Shown here one piece after another: positions 43,781 to 52,002 of a stretch of 64,000 nt of DNA (positions are counted from its first letter, which is position 1; the number at the start of each line of letters is the position of its first letter). A program made the translations under genes and the position numbers. The stretch spans positions 62,001 to 126,000 of the forward strand of contig NZ_SLZU01000008.1 of NCBI RefSeq assembly GCF_004342065.1, given 5' to 3'. Below the pieces are notes generated by a model. That model saw nothing but the letters and a program-made list of their open reading frames with translations, had not been told where the DNA came from and made no database searches. The stretch is from Primorskyibacter sedentarius (GTDB lineage: Bacteria; Pseudomonadota; Alphaproteobacteria; Rhodobacterales; Rhodobacteraceae).

Positions 43781-44461
43781 TCAGTTTTCGGCGCCGGGGC
43801 GTCCGATCAGTTCGGGGCTGACAGAACGGTTGAGAACCTCGTCGCGCTGGATCTTTTCAAGCAACCTGCGCAGGCTTTTGCGCTTGCGCCGCGAGCGGAT
43901 CTGCTTTGCCGCGATTTCGATGGGGCGGACATGCACGACGCTGCCTTCGGTGCCGAAGATGAATTCGAACCCCCGGCAGGCGGCCACCAGATCCCGCGCC
44001 TGGCTTGTCGCGGCAATGGCAATCAGGCGCGTCCGCAGGATATCCCTGGTGAAATCAGCGCTGTCGAATTGCCGGTGCGCGCGGGTCAGGATGTCCTCGA
44101 AACTGCCGATATCGACATAGCTGCCACTGGCCATGGGGCCTTGTGCCGATCCGGTCTTGCTGGTGTCGCCCTCGGCCCCCTGAAGCTCCAGCCGGTCGAT
44201 CACGCTGGTGGTGAATTTCTTCCCCTCGGTTTCAAATTCCACAAGGACATCCATCAGGAAAGCCGCTTCGGACCCCATGTTGGAGACGATGCAGCGCGCC
44301 TTGAGATCCCTTGCGCCTTCGCGGCTGATCATCAGGCTGGAGCGGGTCTGGCGGCGATAGCTGGACAGGAAGACGTGCAGATATGTGATCCAGACACAGG
44401 TCGACAGCAGGCTGACGAGAACCTGCAGCGTGGTGGAATTGTCATGTAGCCAGCCCCACAT
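43781..44461 (-). CDS. Membrane-anchored protein of unknown function
   Basis: 226 residues. One N-terminal helix (TTLQVLVSLLSTCVWITYLH) anchors a cytoplasmic beta-rich domain (about 40-180) containing ARCIVSNMGSEAAFLMDVLV, SYVDIGSFEDILTRAHRQFD and GFEFIFGTEGSVVHVRPIEI. A strongly basic tail follows (KQIRSRRKRKSLRRLLEKIQ). GGAG six bases upstream supports ATG 44461. No family recognised. It lies downstream of DUF421 in the same direction and may share its membrane-stress context. Confidence 0.72.
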   Translation of the reverse strand: MWGWLHDNSTTLQVLVSLLSTCVWITYLHVFLSSYRRQTRSSLMISREGARDLKARCIVSNMGSEAAFLMDVLVEFETEGKKFTTSVIDRLELQGAEGDTSKTGSAQGPMASGSYVDIGSFEDILTRAHRQFDSADFTRDILRTRLIAIAATSQARDLVAACRGFEFIFGTEGSVVHVRPIEIAAKQIRSRRKRKSLRRLLEKIQRDEVLNRSVSPELIGRPGAEN

Positions 44462-44614
44462 CCTGCGCTCCGGTCTGGCGTGCCCTTGCGTGCGGCACGC
44501 GGTTGAGATGTGAACCCGGCCTGCGGGTGAATTGTTCCATAGCCGGGTATGAAGGGGGCGTCGGATTGTTCCGGGGCGGGTTTGGCAGGGGCCCGGAATG
44601 GGCGGAGCTGTGCG

Positions 44615-45130
44615 TCAGGCCCGCGAGACGCCCTTGAACAGCGCGGCGTCCACATGGTCGCCATGCAGGACCGAGATATTTCCGGTGGTTTCCAGCACAA
44701 CGGCGCGGACCGAGGAGAGTTCGAGCGCATTGGCCTCGCGCAGCTTGGCGATCAGGTCTTCCTCGGCCACCCGCGTCGCGCGCAGGGCGTCGTGCAGGAT
44801 GACACCGTCTTTCATCAGAAGGGTTGGCGTGTTCTGGACAAGCGCGTCCAGACGGGCGGACCAGCGCCGCAACCGGGACACGATGTATTGAACGGTGAAG
44901 AGGCAGGCCATCGCGGTGAGCGTCTGCAGGAAGCCGGTCCATTGCTGCGATTGCGACGCCCCCGCAAGCAGAGAGCCCATCGCCACCGTCATGACGAAAT
45001 CGAAATTGGTCATCTTGGAGAATGACCGCAGCCCGACGATGCGGACAAGCAGGATGATCCAGCCAAGGCCGATCACGCTGAGCACCGACCCCCTTGCGAT
45101 GGCGTCCAGAATCGGTCCGTCGAAAAACAT
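44615..45130 (-). CDS. DUF421 (YetF-like) membrane protein
   Basis: 171 residues with three N-terminal helices, the family core IVGLRSFSKMTNFDFVMTVA and MGSLLAG, and a cytoplasmic YetF domain (LLMKDGVILHDALRATRVAE followed by EDLIAKLRE). ATG 45130 is preferred, with AAGGG about ten bases upstream; a GTG at 45160 would add ten residues. Divergent from the MgtC-type gene. Function not established; some YetF relatives are linked to spore or envelope stress. Confidence 0.85.
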   Translation of the reverse strand: MFFDGPILDAIARGSVLSVIGLGWIILLVRIVGLRSFSKMTNFDFVMTVAMGSLLAGASQSQQWTGFLQTLTAMACLFTVQYIVSRLRRWSARLDALVQNTPTLLMKDGVILHDALRATRVAEEDLIAKLREANALELSSVRAVVLETTGNISVLHGDHVDAALFKGVSRA

Positions 45131-45308
45131 CTGCGTTATCCCTTCTTCAAATGGTTTCACCCGGTCATCGGGGTGGCGGGGTTGCCCATGCGATCATGGG
45201 CGGGCGCCGCATAGTGACGCCGAATTCAGGATGACCCCGAACCAGGCTGTCGTCTATCAACGATGCGTGTGGCAGGTTGGATCCAGCAAAAAGGGGAGAT
45301 TCCGGAAA

Positions 45309-45752
45309 ATGGTGGACTTTGGCGACTTCATAATACGCGTCCTGTTTTCCGGAGGATGCGGTCTGGTCGTCGGGCTTGACCGCGAGATCAAGGGCAAACC
45401 GCTGGGGGCGGGGGTCTATGTTCTGGTCGCGATCGGCTCTGCCGCGCTGATGACGGTGACGCTGAATTTCGCGCTGAGCGGGATGGCCGAGGATGACGCG
45501 ATCAGCATCGATCCCACCCGGCTGATACAGGGGATCGTCGGCGGCATCGGGTTTCTTGGGGCGGGGGCGATCATGTCGCCCAGCGACGACGGGCGGCTGA
45601 AAGGCGTGCGCAGCGGGGCGGCGATCTGGGCGGTCGGGTCTATTGGTATCGCGTGCGGGCTGGGGTTTCTGAAAGAGGCCGCGTTCATCTCTGTGCTGAT
45701 CTTCGTGGTGCTGAACATCTTTGACTGGCTGCATATCCGCGGCAACAGATAG
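45309..45752 (+). CDS. MgtC/SapB family protein
   Basis: 147-residue inner-membrane protein with four to five helices. Motifs: GGCGLVVGLDREIKGKPLGA, ALMTVTLNFAL, IQGIVGGIGFLGAGAIM, and VRSGAAIWAVGSIGIACGLG. It corresponds to the membrane domain of MgtC without the soluble ACT-like tail. MgtC homologues affect magnesium homeostasis and ATP synthase in other bacteria; this short form is less studied. GGGGAG lies upstream of the ATG. It ends 17 bases before the convergent LysR gene. Confidence 0.88.
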   Translation: MVDFGDFIIRVLFSGGCGLVVGLDREIKGKPLGAGVYVLVAIGSAALMTVTLNFALSGMAEDDAISIDPTRLIQGIVGGIGFLGAGAIMSPSDDGRLKGVRSGAAIWAVGSIGIACGLGFLKEAAFISVLIFVVLNIFDWLHIRGNR

Positions 45753-45769
45753 CGACGCAGGGCCGCGCG

Positions 45770-46654
45770 TTACAGCCTGTCCCAGAGCGCGCGCGCCTGC
45801 GGGGCGAAATTTGCAGGGTTCGCCAGCGCGGCAATCGTCAGCTGCGCGCGCCATGCCTCGTCGCCAATGGGGACAAGCGCGCCTTGCGCGAGTTCGGTGG
45901 CAATCGCGGTTTCAGGCATCCAGGCGAAACCACCCCCCTGAAGCAACCTGCGTTTGATGGTCTCGACCAGACTGTCGACATAGATGGTTTCGACATTCAT
46001 GGGCGTCTGGCCGACCGTGCTGTCGACCACCATGCCAAGAAACGACGATTGTTCATAGGCCAGATAGGGGATGGGCGGGCCGTCAGTGGCTGAAAGATGC
46101 CACGCATGGCTGCGCACCCGGTCGGCGGCGGCCACGGGGATCAGGTGATCGGTCAGCAGGTTCTTGCGCGAGAACCCGGCATCATCGATGCGCGGCGAGA
46201 CCGCATGGTGATAATAGCACAGCATGATGTCGACCGCGCCTTCGACCAGCAATTCGCAGCAGGAGCTGAGAGAATCGGAGATCACCCTGGTGCGCAGGCT
46301 CGAAATTTCCTGCTGCATGTTTTCTATGCGGTTCGCCAAATAGTTCGCCGATATCGTGTGAAGCACCGAAATCCGCACGAAACCATCGCCCGCGCCATTG
46401 GCGTCGCGGATCGACTGGCGCGTCTCGGCCAGCTGAGAAATGGCCCCCAGCGCCACGGGCAGAAACTGCCGACCGGCATCGGTGATCTGGATGGGATAGG
46501 TGGCGCGGTTGACCAGAGGCAACCCGACCCAGCTTTCCAACGCCTTGATTCTACGGCTGAAAGCGGACTGCGTGATGTTACGCTCTTCCGCCGCGCGGGT
46601 GAAATTGAGCGTGCGGGCCAGGCATTCGAAGTCGCGCAGCCAGTTCAGGTCCAC
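45770..46654 (-). CDS. LysR-family transcriptional regulator
   Basis: 294 residues. The N-terminal winged helix is DLNWLRDFECLARTLNFTRA and ERNITQSAFSRRIKALESWV. The periplasmic-binding-like effector domain follows from about 90. The start is GTG at 46654 with AAGGAG eight bases upstream. It is divergent from the quaternary-amine ABC operon across 248 bases and so is its likely regulator, possibly sensing the transported compound or its hydrolysis product. Confidence 0.9.
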   Translation of the reverse strand: MDLNWLRDFECLARTLNFTRAAEERNITQSAFSRRIKALESWVGLPLVNRATYPIQITDAGRQFLPVALGAISQLAETRQSIRDANGAGDGFVRISVLHTISANYLANRIENMQQEISSLRTRVISDSLSSCCELLVEGAVDIMLCYYHHAVSPRIDDAGFSRKNLLTDHLIPVAAADRVRSHAWHLSATDGPPIPYLAYEQSSFLGMVVDSTVGQTPMNVETIYVDSLVETIKRRLLQGGGFAWMPETAIATELAQGALVPIGDEAWRAQLTIAALANPANFAPQARALWDRL

Positions 46655-46902
46655 CTTTGTATCTCCTTGGATGGGGGCGTGAGGGGGAGGCTACGCCAAA
46701 CTATGCAAGATAGGAATAGTTTGATGAATTGTTCGAATTTGGCCGACATTCGGTTCTGCCTCTAGACTGATCCACAGACGACAACGCGGGCCTGCACGGC
46801 CGTGCTGCCTGCGTTGCGATCCAACCGATGGGGGCGGGAGCCGAAGGCCCTGTTCGCATAAAACGACGCCGGAACCGGCGCAGTCCAACAGAGGGAACCA
46901 CC

Positions 46903-47868
46903 ATGAAAATCAACCTGAAGACAGTAGGCCTCGCGGCTGCGATCAGCGCCTTTGCAATGCCGGCCTTCGCCGCCGAGGAGGTCAAGATCGGCCTGCCATC
47001 CTGGACCGGCGCGCAGGCGATCGGTCACTTGCTGGGAGAGATCGTCACATCCCGCATTGGCGGCACCGTGGAATATGTGCCCGGCAACAATGCCACAATT
47101 TTCCAGGCGATGGATCAGGGCAAGGGCGACATTGATGTGCATCCGGATGTCTGGCTGCCAAATCAGGAGAGCTTCACCAAGAAATACGTGGATGAGGCGG
47201 GCACTGTCACGCTGTCCTCCAACCCGTACGAGGGCAATCAGGGTTTCTGCGTGTCGCAGGATTTTGCCAAGGCGAACTCCATCACCGACATTGCCGATCT
47301 GGGCCGTCCTGATGTGGCCGCGCTGATGGACAGCGATGGCAACGGCAAGGGCGAGATGTGGATCGGCGCGCCCGGCTGGGCCTCTGCCAATGTCAACGAG
47401 GTCAAGACCCGCGATTACGGCTTGCTGGATTTCATCGAACCCATCCGCGCGGAGGAAAGCGTCAAGACCGCGCGTATCAAGGATAGCATCGCCAAGGGCG
47501 AGGGGTATGCGTTTTATTGCTACAAGCCGCATGCGGTCTGGTTCATGTTCGACGTGGAAATGCTGAGCGAGCCGACATATGACCCCGCGAAATACACCAT
47601 GATCCAGCCTTCCGACGATGCCGACTGGTACGCAAAATCCTCTGTCGCCACCAAGGACGCGCTGAAAGAGGTGCAGATCGCATGGTCCAATTCGCTGGCG
47701 GAACGGTCCCCCGCGATTGCGGAATTCTTTGCGAATTTCGCGGTGACGGCGGATGATGTCAGCGGGCTTGCCTATGAAATCTCTGCCAATGGGGTGGAGC
47801 CTGCGGATGCCGCGAAGGCCTGGATCGAGGCGAATTCCGATCGCGTGGATGCGATGCTGGGTCTTTGA
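46903..47868 (+). CDS. Glycine betaine/quaternary-amine-type binding protein
   Basis: Periplasmic OpuAC-like solute-binding protein, 321 residues. The signal peptide MKINLKTVGLAAAISAFAMP ends in AFA, before AEEVKIGLPSWTG. Aromatic cage candidates lie in IGLPSWTGAQ, DVHPDVWLPNQ, GAPGWASANV and CYKPHAVWFMF, as expected for a trimethylammonium ligand. Typical length. First gene of the operon, followed by a hairpin and the ATPase. The ligand may be a betaine, carnitine, choline or an ester of one. Confidence 0.88.
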   Translation: MKINLKTVGLAAAISAFAMPAFAAEEVKIGLPSWTGAQAIGHLLGEIVTSRIGGTVEYVPGNNATIFQAMDQGKGDIDVHPDVWLPNQESFTKKYVDEAGTVTLSSNPYEGNQGFCVSQDFAKANSITDIADLGRPDVAALMDSDGNGKGEMWIGAPGWASANVNEVKTRDYGLLDFIEPIRAEESVKTARIKDSIAKGEGYAFYCYKPHAVWFMFDVEMLSEPTYDPAKYTMIQPSDDADWYAKSSVATKDALKEVQIAWSNSLAERSPAIAEFFANFAVTADDVSGLAYEISANGVEPADAAKAWIEANSDRVDAMLGL

Positions 47869-47885
47869 GGCCCGCCTGAGCGCGC

Positions 47886-47910
47886 GGCATCGGGGGATTG
47901 TCCCGGTGCC
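47886..47910 (+). promoter_or_regulatory. Hairpin between binding-protein and ATPase genes
   Basis: GGCATCGGG and CCCGGTGCC form a nine-pair stem with one G-T wobble around a seven-base loop, 18 bases after the binding-protein stop and without a T-tract. Its position suits differential expression of the first gene. Confidence 0.5.
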
Positions 47911-47945
47911 GCCAGTCCTTACCCCTTGTATGATCGAGACGCGCC

Positions 47946-49001
47946 ATGGCCTCTGACACTGTTGTCGAGATATCCAACGTCTGGAAAATTTTCGGCGACC
48001 GGGCAGAGGAGGCGTTGCGCGCGGTGCGCGACCGCGGGTTGACGAAGGCGCAGATCCTGTCCGAGTACAACGCGGTCGTGGGTGTCGCCGATGTCAGCCT
48101 GTCGGTGAAGCGCGGCGAGATTTTCTGCATCATGGGTCTGTCGGGCAGTGGCAAGTCCACGCTGGTCCGGCATTTCAACCGGCTGCTGGAGCCGACCGAT
48201 GGCCGGATCGAGATTGAAGGCACGGATGTGATGGCCCTTGCTCCGCGAGAGCTGCAACGCTTTCGGAACCGGAAGATCGGCATGGTGTTCCAGAATTTCG
48301 CGCTGATGCCGCACCGGTCTGTGCTGGATAATGTCGCCATGCCGCTTGAAATCCGGCAGGTGCCCAAGAACGAACGGATGCGGCAGGCCGCGGCCATTCT
48401 GGATATTGTGGAGCTGGGCGCCTGGGGGGCCAAGTTTGCGCATGAGCTGTCGGGTGGCATGCAGCAACGGGTGGGTCTTGCGCGGGCGCTGGCCGCCAAC
48501 CCGGATGTGTTGCTGATGGACGAGCCGTTCTCTGCGCTTGATCCGCTGATCCGCCGCCAGTTGCAGGATGAATTCATCCGGCTGAGCAAGATCCTGAAGA
48601 AAACCACCATTTTCATCACCCACGATCTGGACGAAGCCGTCCGGATCGGTGACCGCATCGCCATCATGCGCGATGGCAAGATGGTGCAGATCGGCACGGC
48701 CGAAGATATCGTGATGGAGCCGGCGGATGATTATGTGGCCGATTTCGTCGCCGGTATTTCGCGGCTGAAGGTCGTGCATGCCCATGCCGTGATGCAGCCG
48801 GTCGAGACGCTCATTGCCGCGCATGGCCCCTTGCCCGCCGATGCCGCGAGGGTCGGGCCGGACGAGACGCTGAGCACCCTGATCACGATGGCCATCGACG
48901 ACGACAACCCGATCATCGTGCAGTCGGACGGTGCAGATATTGGCATCATCACCCGCGCGGATCTGTTGCGCACCGTGATTGAAGGGACCGAAGTATCATG
49001 A
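47946..49001 (+). CDS. Quaternary-amine ABC transporter ATPase (ProV/OpuAA type)
   Basis: 351 residues. The N-terminal family helix KIFGDRAEEALRAVRDRGLT is followed by Walker A GLSGSGKS (64-71), Q-loop FQNFALMPH, signature ELSGGMQQRVGLARAL, Walker B LLMDEPFSALDPL, and switch His in ITHDLDEAV. A C-terminal CBS-like region (from about 280; DETLSTLITMAIDDDNPIIV) is partial, with one recognisable repeat, and in OpuA senses ionic strength or cyclic di-AMP. Ends in an ATGA overlap with the permease gene. Confidence 0.9.
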   Translation: MASDTVVEISNVWKIFGDRAEEALRAVRDRGLTKAQILSEYNAVVGVADVSLSVKRGEIFCIMGLSGSGKSTLVRHFNRLLEPTDGRIEIEGTDVMALAPRELQRFRNRKIGMVFQNFALMPHRSVLDNVAMPLEIRQVPKNERMRQAAAILDIVELGAWGAKFAHELSGGMQQRVGLARALAANPDVLLMDEPFSALDPLIRRQLQDEFIRLSKILKKTTIFITHDLDEAVRIGDRIAIMRDGKMVQIGTAEDIVMEPADDYVADFVAGISRLKVVHAHAVMQPVETLIAAHGPLPADAARVGPDETLSTLITMAIDDDNPIIVQSDGADIGIITRADLLRTVIEGTEVS

Positions 49002-50551
49002 CGGACGCAACCGCAGAGCTTGGCGTCAATCCGCTGGAAGACACGTCCTCTGACGCGGCTGTCGCCTATGCCGAGGAGCGGCGCGAGAATATCCGGGCCT
49101 TCGTGCGCACCTCCCCCGGCTACTACATCCGCATGTTCGACAGGATCGGCGCGTCGGCCCGGTTCACCGCGACGTTCAACGCCATGGCCGGGCTGTTCGG
49201 GCCGATCTGGTTTGGCGCGCGCGGATTGTGGAGCTGGGCCTTGCCGTTTCTGATCCTCGAAGCGCTTGGTTTCGTGCAGATCGCGCGCGGGCTGTTCGGG
49301 GATCTGGCCGCGGATGCCATGGCGCGGATCGCCTCTATCGAGGGCACGTTGGCACTGCGCAAACAGCAGCTGGCCTCGGCCATCGAGTCCGGGTCGGACA
49401 AGGTGGATGTCTACCGGCGCACCGTGGAGTCGCTGGAGGCCAACATCGGCGGCATCCGCGACGAGGCCGCCGCATTGGCCGCCGAGGGCCCCACGATTGC
49501 GGTGACGGGGCTTGCCATCCTTGCCGTGGTGAAGCTTGCGCAATCGCTGGTGGCCAACTGGGCGCTGGAGGCCCGCTTTTCCGACTGGCTGTCCGACAGG
49601 TCCATCCGGTCCGGCATGCCGGTGTCGCAGATCGTGTTCAGCACCGTTTTCATGGTGTTGATCGTCGCTGCGGCGATGATGCATTACAGCTTTCCGGGCC
49701 GTTTCAGCCTGCTGAGCGACTTTCCCACCGATCCCGGTATCCGGCTGACCAGCATCGACCGGGTCGAGGCGTTTTTCAACTGGGCGGTGCTGAATGGCGA
49801 GGCGCTGTTCGATGCGATCACCTATTTCATCCGCCTCGTGCTTGACGCGCTGGAGCTGGTCTTTGTCAGCACGCCGTGGATCGTGGTGGCGGCCCTTATC
49901 ATCCTGCTGACATGGCTGACGGCCGGGGTGCGCATGGCGATCTATTCCGGCGCGTTTCTGGCCTATATGGGGCTGCTCGGCTTTTGGGAAAAAGCCATGA
50001 CCACGCTTGCATTGCTGGGCACGGCCGCGTGTCTCTCGATCCTTATCGGCATTCCCCTGGGCATGTTTGCCGCGCGCCGGCCGCGGTTTTATTCGTTCAT
50101 CCAGCCGATCATGGATTTCATGCAAACCATGCCGGCCTTTGTTTTCATGATCCCGGTCATCGCCTTTTTCGGCACGGGCAAGCCCGCCGCCGTTGTCACC
50201 ACGATGATCTTTGGCGGCACACCTGTGGTGCGGTTGACGGTGCTTGGGCTGCGCGGCGTGCCGGAATCGGTTCGCGAGGCGGCGATCAGCTTCGGGGCGA
50301 ACAAGTGGTACCTGCTGACCAGGGTGGATTTGCCGCTTGCCAGCCCGTCGATCCGGGCGGGGATCAACCAGACGATCATGCTGTCGCTGGCGATGGTGGT
50401 CGTGGCATCCCTGATCGGCGCGAAGGGGCTTGGCGAAGACGTGCTGGAAGCGCTGCAATATGCCAATGTGGGGCAGGGTATTCTTGCCGGTTTCTCTATC
50501 CTGTTCTGCGCCATGATCCTTGACCGTATCGTGCAGGGCGGGCGCAAATGA
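48998..50551 (+). CDS. Quaternary-amine ABC permease with long N-terminal extension
   Basis: ProW/OpuAB-type permease, 517 residues versus roughly 280-350 usual. The C-terminal half (from about 285) is the normal permease: TALALLGTAACLSILIGIPL-like helices, IQPIMDFMQTMPAFVFMIPV, and EAA loop REAAISFGANKWYLLTRVDL. The extension has an acidic cytoplasmic start, two close helices (about 60-105, around GLFGPIWFGARGLWSWALPF), and a predicted coiled coil (about 110-160; SIEGTLALRKQQLASAIESG). Further helices then lead into the core. ATGA overlaps on both ends couple it to ATPase and hydrolase. Confidence 0.88.
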   Translation: MTDATAELGVNPLEDTSSDAAVAYAEERRENIRAFVRTSPGYYIRMFDRIGASARFTATFNAMAGLFGPIWFGARGLWSWALPFLILEALGFVQIARGLFGDLAADAMARIASIEGTLALRKQQLASAIESGSDKVDVYRRTVESLEANIGGIRDEAAALAAEGPTIAVTGLAILAVVKLAQSLVANWALEARFSDWLSDRSIRSGMPVSQIVFSTVFMVLIVAAAMMHYSFPGRFSLLSDFPTDPGIRLTSIDRVEAFFNWAVLNGEALFDAITYFIRLVLDALELVFVSTPWIVVAALIILLTWLTAGVRMAIYSGAFLAYMGLLGFWEKAMTTLALLGTAACLSILIGIPLGMFAARRPRFYSFIQPIMDFMQTMPAFVFMIPVIAFFGTGKPAAVVTTMIFGGTPVVRLTVLGLRGVPESVREAAISFGANKWYLLTRVDLPLASPSIRAGINQTIMLSLAMVVVASLIGAKGLGEDVLEALQYANVGQGILAGFSILFCAMILDRIVQGGRK

Positions 50552-51267
50552 CCCCTGTCGTGCTGGTCCACGGGTTCATGGGGGGAAGCAAGCAATGGCA
50601 CCGCCAGCTGGGCGCGCTGGGAGGCGGCGAAATCCACAGCGTCGACCTGCCGGGCTTTGGCGAAAACGCGCATCTGGACGGGTTTGACACGATTGCGGGA
50701 TATGCGGCCTGGGTGCTGGCAGAGCTTGAGGCGCGGGGGGTCGCGCAGTTTCATCTTATCGGGCATTCGATGGGCGGGATGGTCGCACAAGAGATGGTGT
50801 CGCAGTCACCGGGCAGCGTGGCGCGACTGGTGCTGTATGGAACCGGCGCACAGGGCGTGCTGCCGGGCAGGTTCGAGACAATCGAGACGTCCAGACAACG
50901 GGCGCTGACCGATGGGCCCAACGCGACGGCCCGGCGTATCGCCGCCACATGGTTCAGGATGCAGGACAAGGCCGATGCCTATGAGGCATGTGCCGCCATT
51001 GCGGAGCGCAGCAGCATTCAGGCAATTCTGGCGGGGCTGGATGCGATGAGCGGGTGGACGGGGGTGACGCGACTTCCCGTTCTGTCGACGCGGACGCTGG
51101 TTCTTTGGGGAGACCGGGATCGCACCTATCCCTGGACGCAGACGGAAAAGCTGTGGCGGACAATCCCCGGGGCGAGCCTTGCCGTGATCCCCGATTGCGC
51201 CCATGCCGCGCATCTGGAAAAGCCTGAGCTGTTCAATCAGATCGTGAAGGATTTCCTGACGAATTGA
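50548..51267 (+). CDS. Alpha/beta hydrolase coupled to amine ABC transporter
   Basis: 239-residue hydrolase without signal peptide, so cytoplasmic. Oxyanion loop VLVHGFMGGSKQWHRQ, nucleophile Ser74 in LIGHSMGGMVAQE, acid Asp in LVLWGDRDRTYPW, and His in PDCAHAAHLEKPEL. Its ATG overlaps the permease stop by four bases, so it is made together with the importer. The inferred role is cleaving an ester or similar bond in the imported quaternary amine. The family also includes thioesterases and lactonases. Confidence 0.88.
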   Translation: MTPVVLVHGFMGGSKQWHRQLGALGGGEIHSVDLPGFGENAHLDGFDTIAGYAAWVLAELEARGVAQFHLIGHSMGGMVAQEMVSQSPGSVARLVLYGTGAQGVLPGRFETIETSRQRALTDGPNATARRIAATWFRMQDKADAYEACAAIAERSSIQAILAGLDAMSGWTGVTRLPVLSTRTLVLWGDRDRTYPWTQTEKLWRTIPGASLAVIPDCAHAAHLEKPELFNQIVKDFLTN

Positions 51268-51333
51268 CGCGTGTTGCAGGGCTGGCCGTGTCGCGCGGGG
51301 ACATGTGCGCCGGCTGTTGCTCCTGCGCGGCGT

Positions 51334-51924
51334 TCACGGGTCTTGCGGCGTGGCCAGCAGTTGCGATGCCGCGATCAGGCCTTTCCAGACGGTATCCAGA
51401 GCGGCGTCAAGCGACAGGTCCGGGTCGCGGTTCCACAGTTGGATAGCCCGTCCGATCGCGCCGGTGACGCCCGCGGCGAGCGCGGCGGCTGTCTGACGAT
51501 CGCTGACGCGGTTGCCGAGGCATTCGGTAAGCTCGTCGCGTTCCAGAACCAGAAACCCTTCGAGAATACCGCGTGCCTTTTCGTTTGAACGCATGACGGG
51601 GCCCATCATCCTGAGGATGGGTTCATCCTCTGCCAGCGCCTTCATATACTGGTCAAGGAACCGCTTGATGTCATCGGCCGGCGCGCCTGCTCCGTCGCGC
51701 AGGGCCTGCTTGTCTTCCTCCTGGAAGGGTGGCGGCGTGCCGACGGCGGCGGCTTCCTTATTGGCGTAATAGTTGAAAAACGTCCGGGTGCTGACGCCGG
51801 CAGAGGCCGCGATCTCTTCGGTGGTGACGTTTTCAAGCCCTTGCTGAAGTGCCAGTTCCAGCGTCGCTATCTGGATTTCCCGCGCGGTCTGACGCCTGCG
51901 TCTTTCTCGTAACGAAACTGTCAT
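51334..51924 (-). CDS. TetR-family transcriptional repressor
   Basis: 196 residues. The N-terminal helix-turn-helix is LENVTTEEIAASAGVSTRTF followed by FNYYANKEA. The C-terminal ligand domain is helical, consistent with the MFS/efflux-regulating TetR_C type. Divergent from the RND operon with a 15-base palindrome between them, so it most likely represses the pump and itself until a toxic ligand binds. The N-terminal RERRRRQTARE gives extra basic DNA contacts. Confidence 0.9.
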   Translation of the reverse strand: MTVSLRERRRRQTAREIQIATLELALQQGLENVTTEEIAASAGVSTRTFFNYYANKEAAAVGTPPPFQEEDKQALRDGAGAPADDIKRFLDQYMKALAEDEPILRMMGPVMRSNEKARGILEGFLVLERDELTECLGNRVSDRQTAAALAAGVTGAIGRAIQLWNRDPDLSLDAALDTVWKGLIAASQLLATPQDP

Positions 51925-51935
51925 TAGCTGTTTTC

Positions 51936-51950
51936 TTGCATAGTGTGCAA
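51936..51950. promoter_or_regulatory. TetR operator candidate
   Basis: TTGCA-TAGTG-TGCAA has perfect 5-base arms, lies 12 bases before the tetR-type start codon and about 52 before the pump's first gene. Position and symmetry suit a TetR dimer. Confidence 0.6.
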
Positions 51951-52002
51951 CATTTGCGTAGGAGGCACTAAAACCGCCGGATAGTCAAGGATCGAAAATC
52001 AG

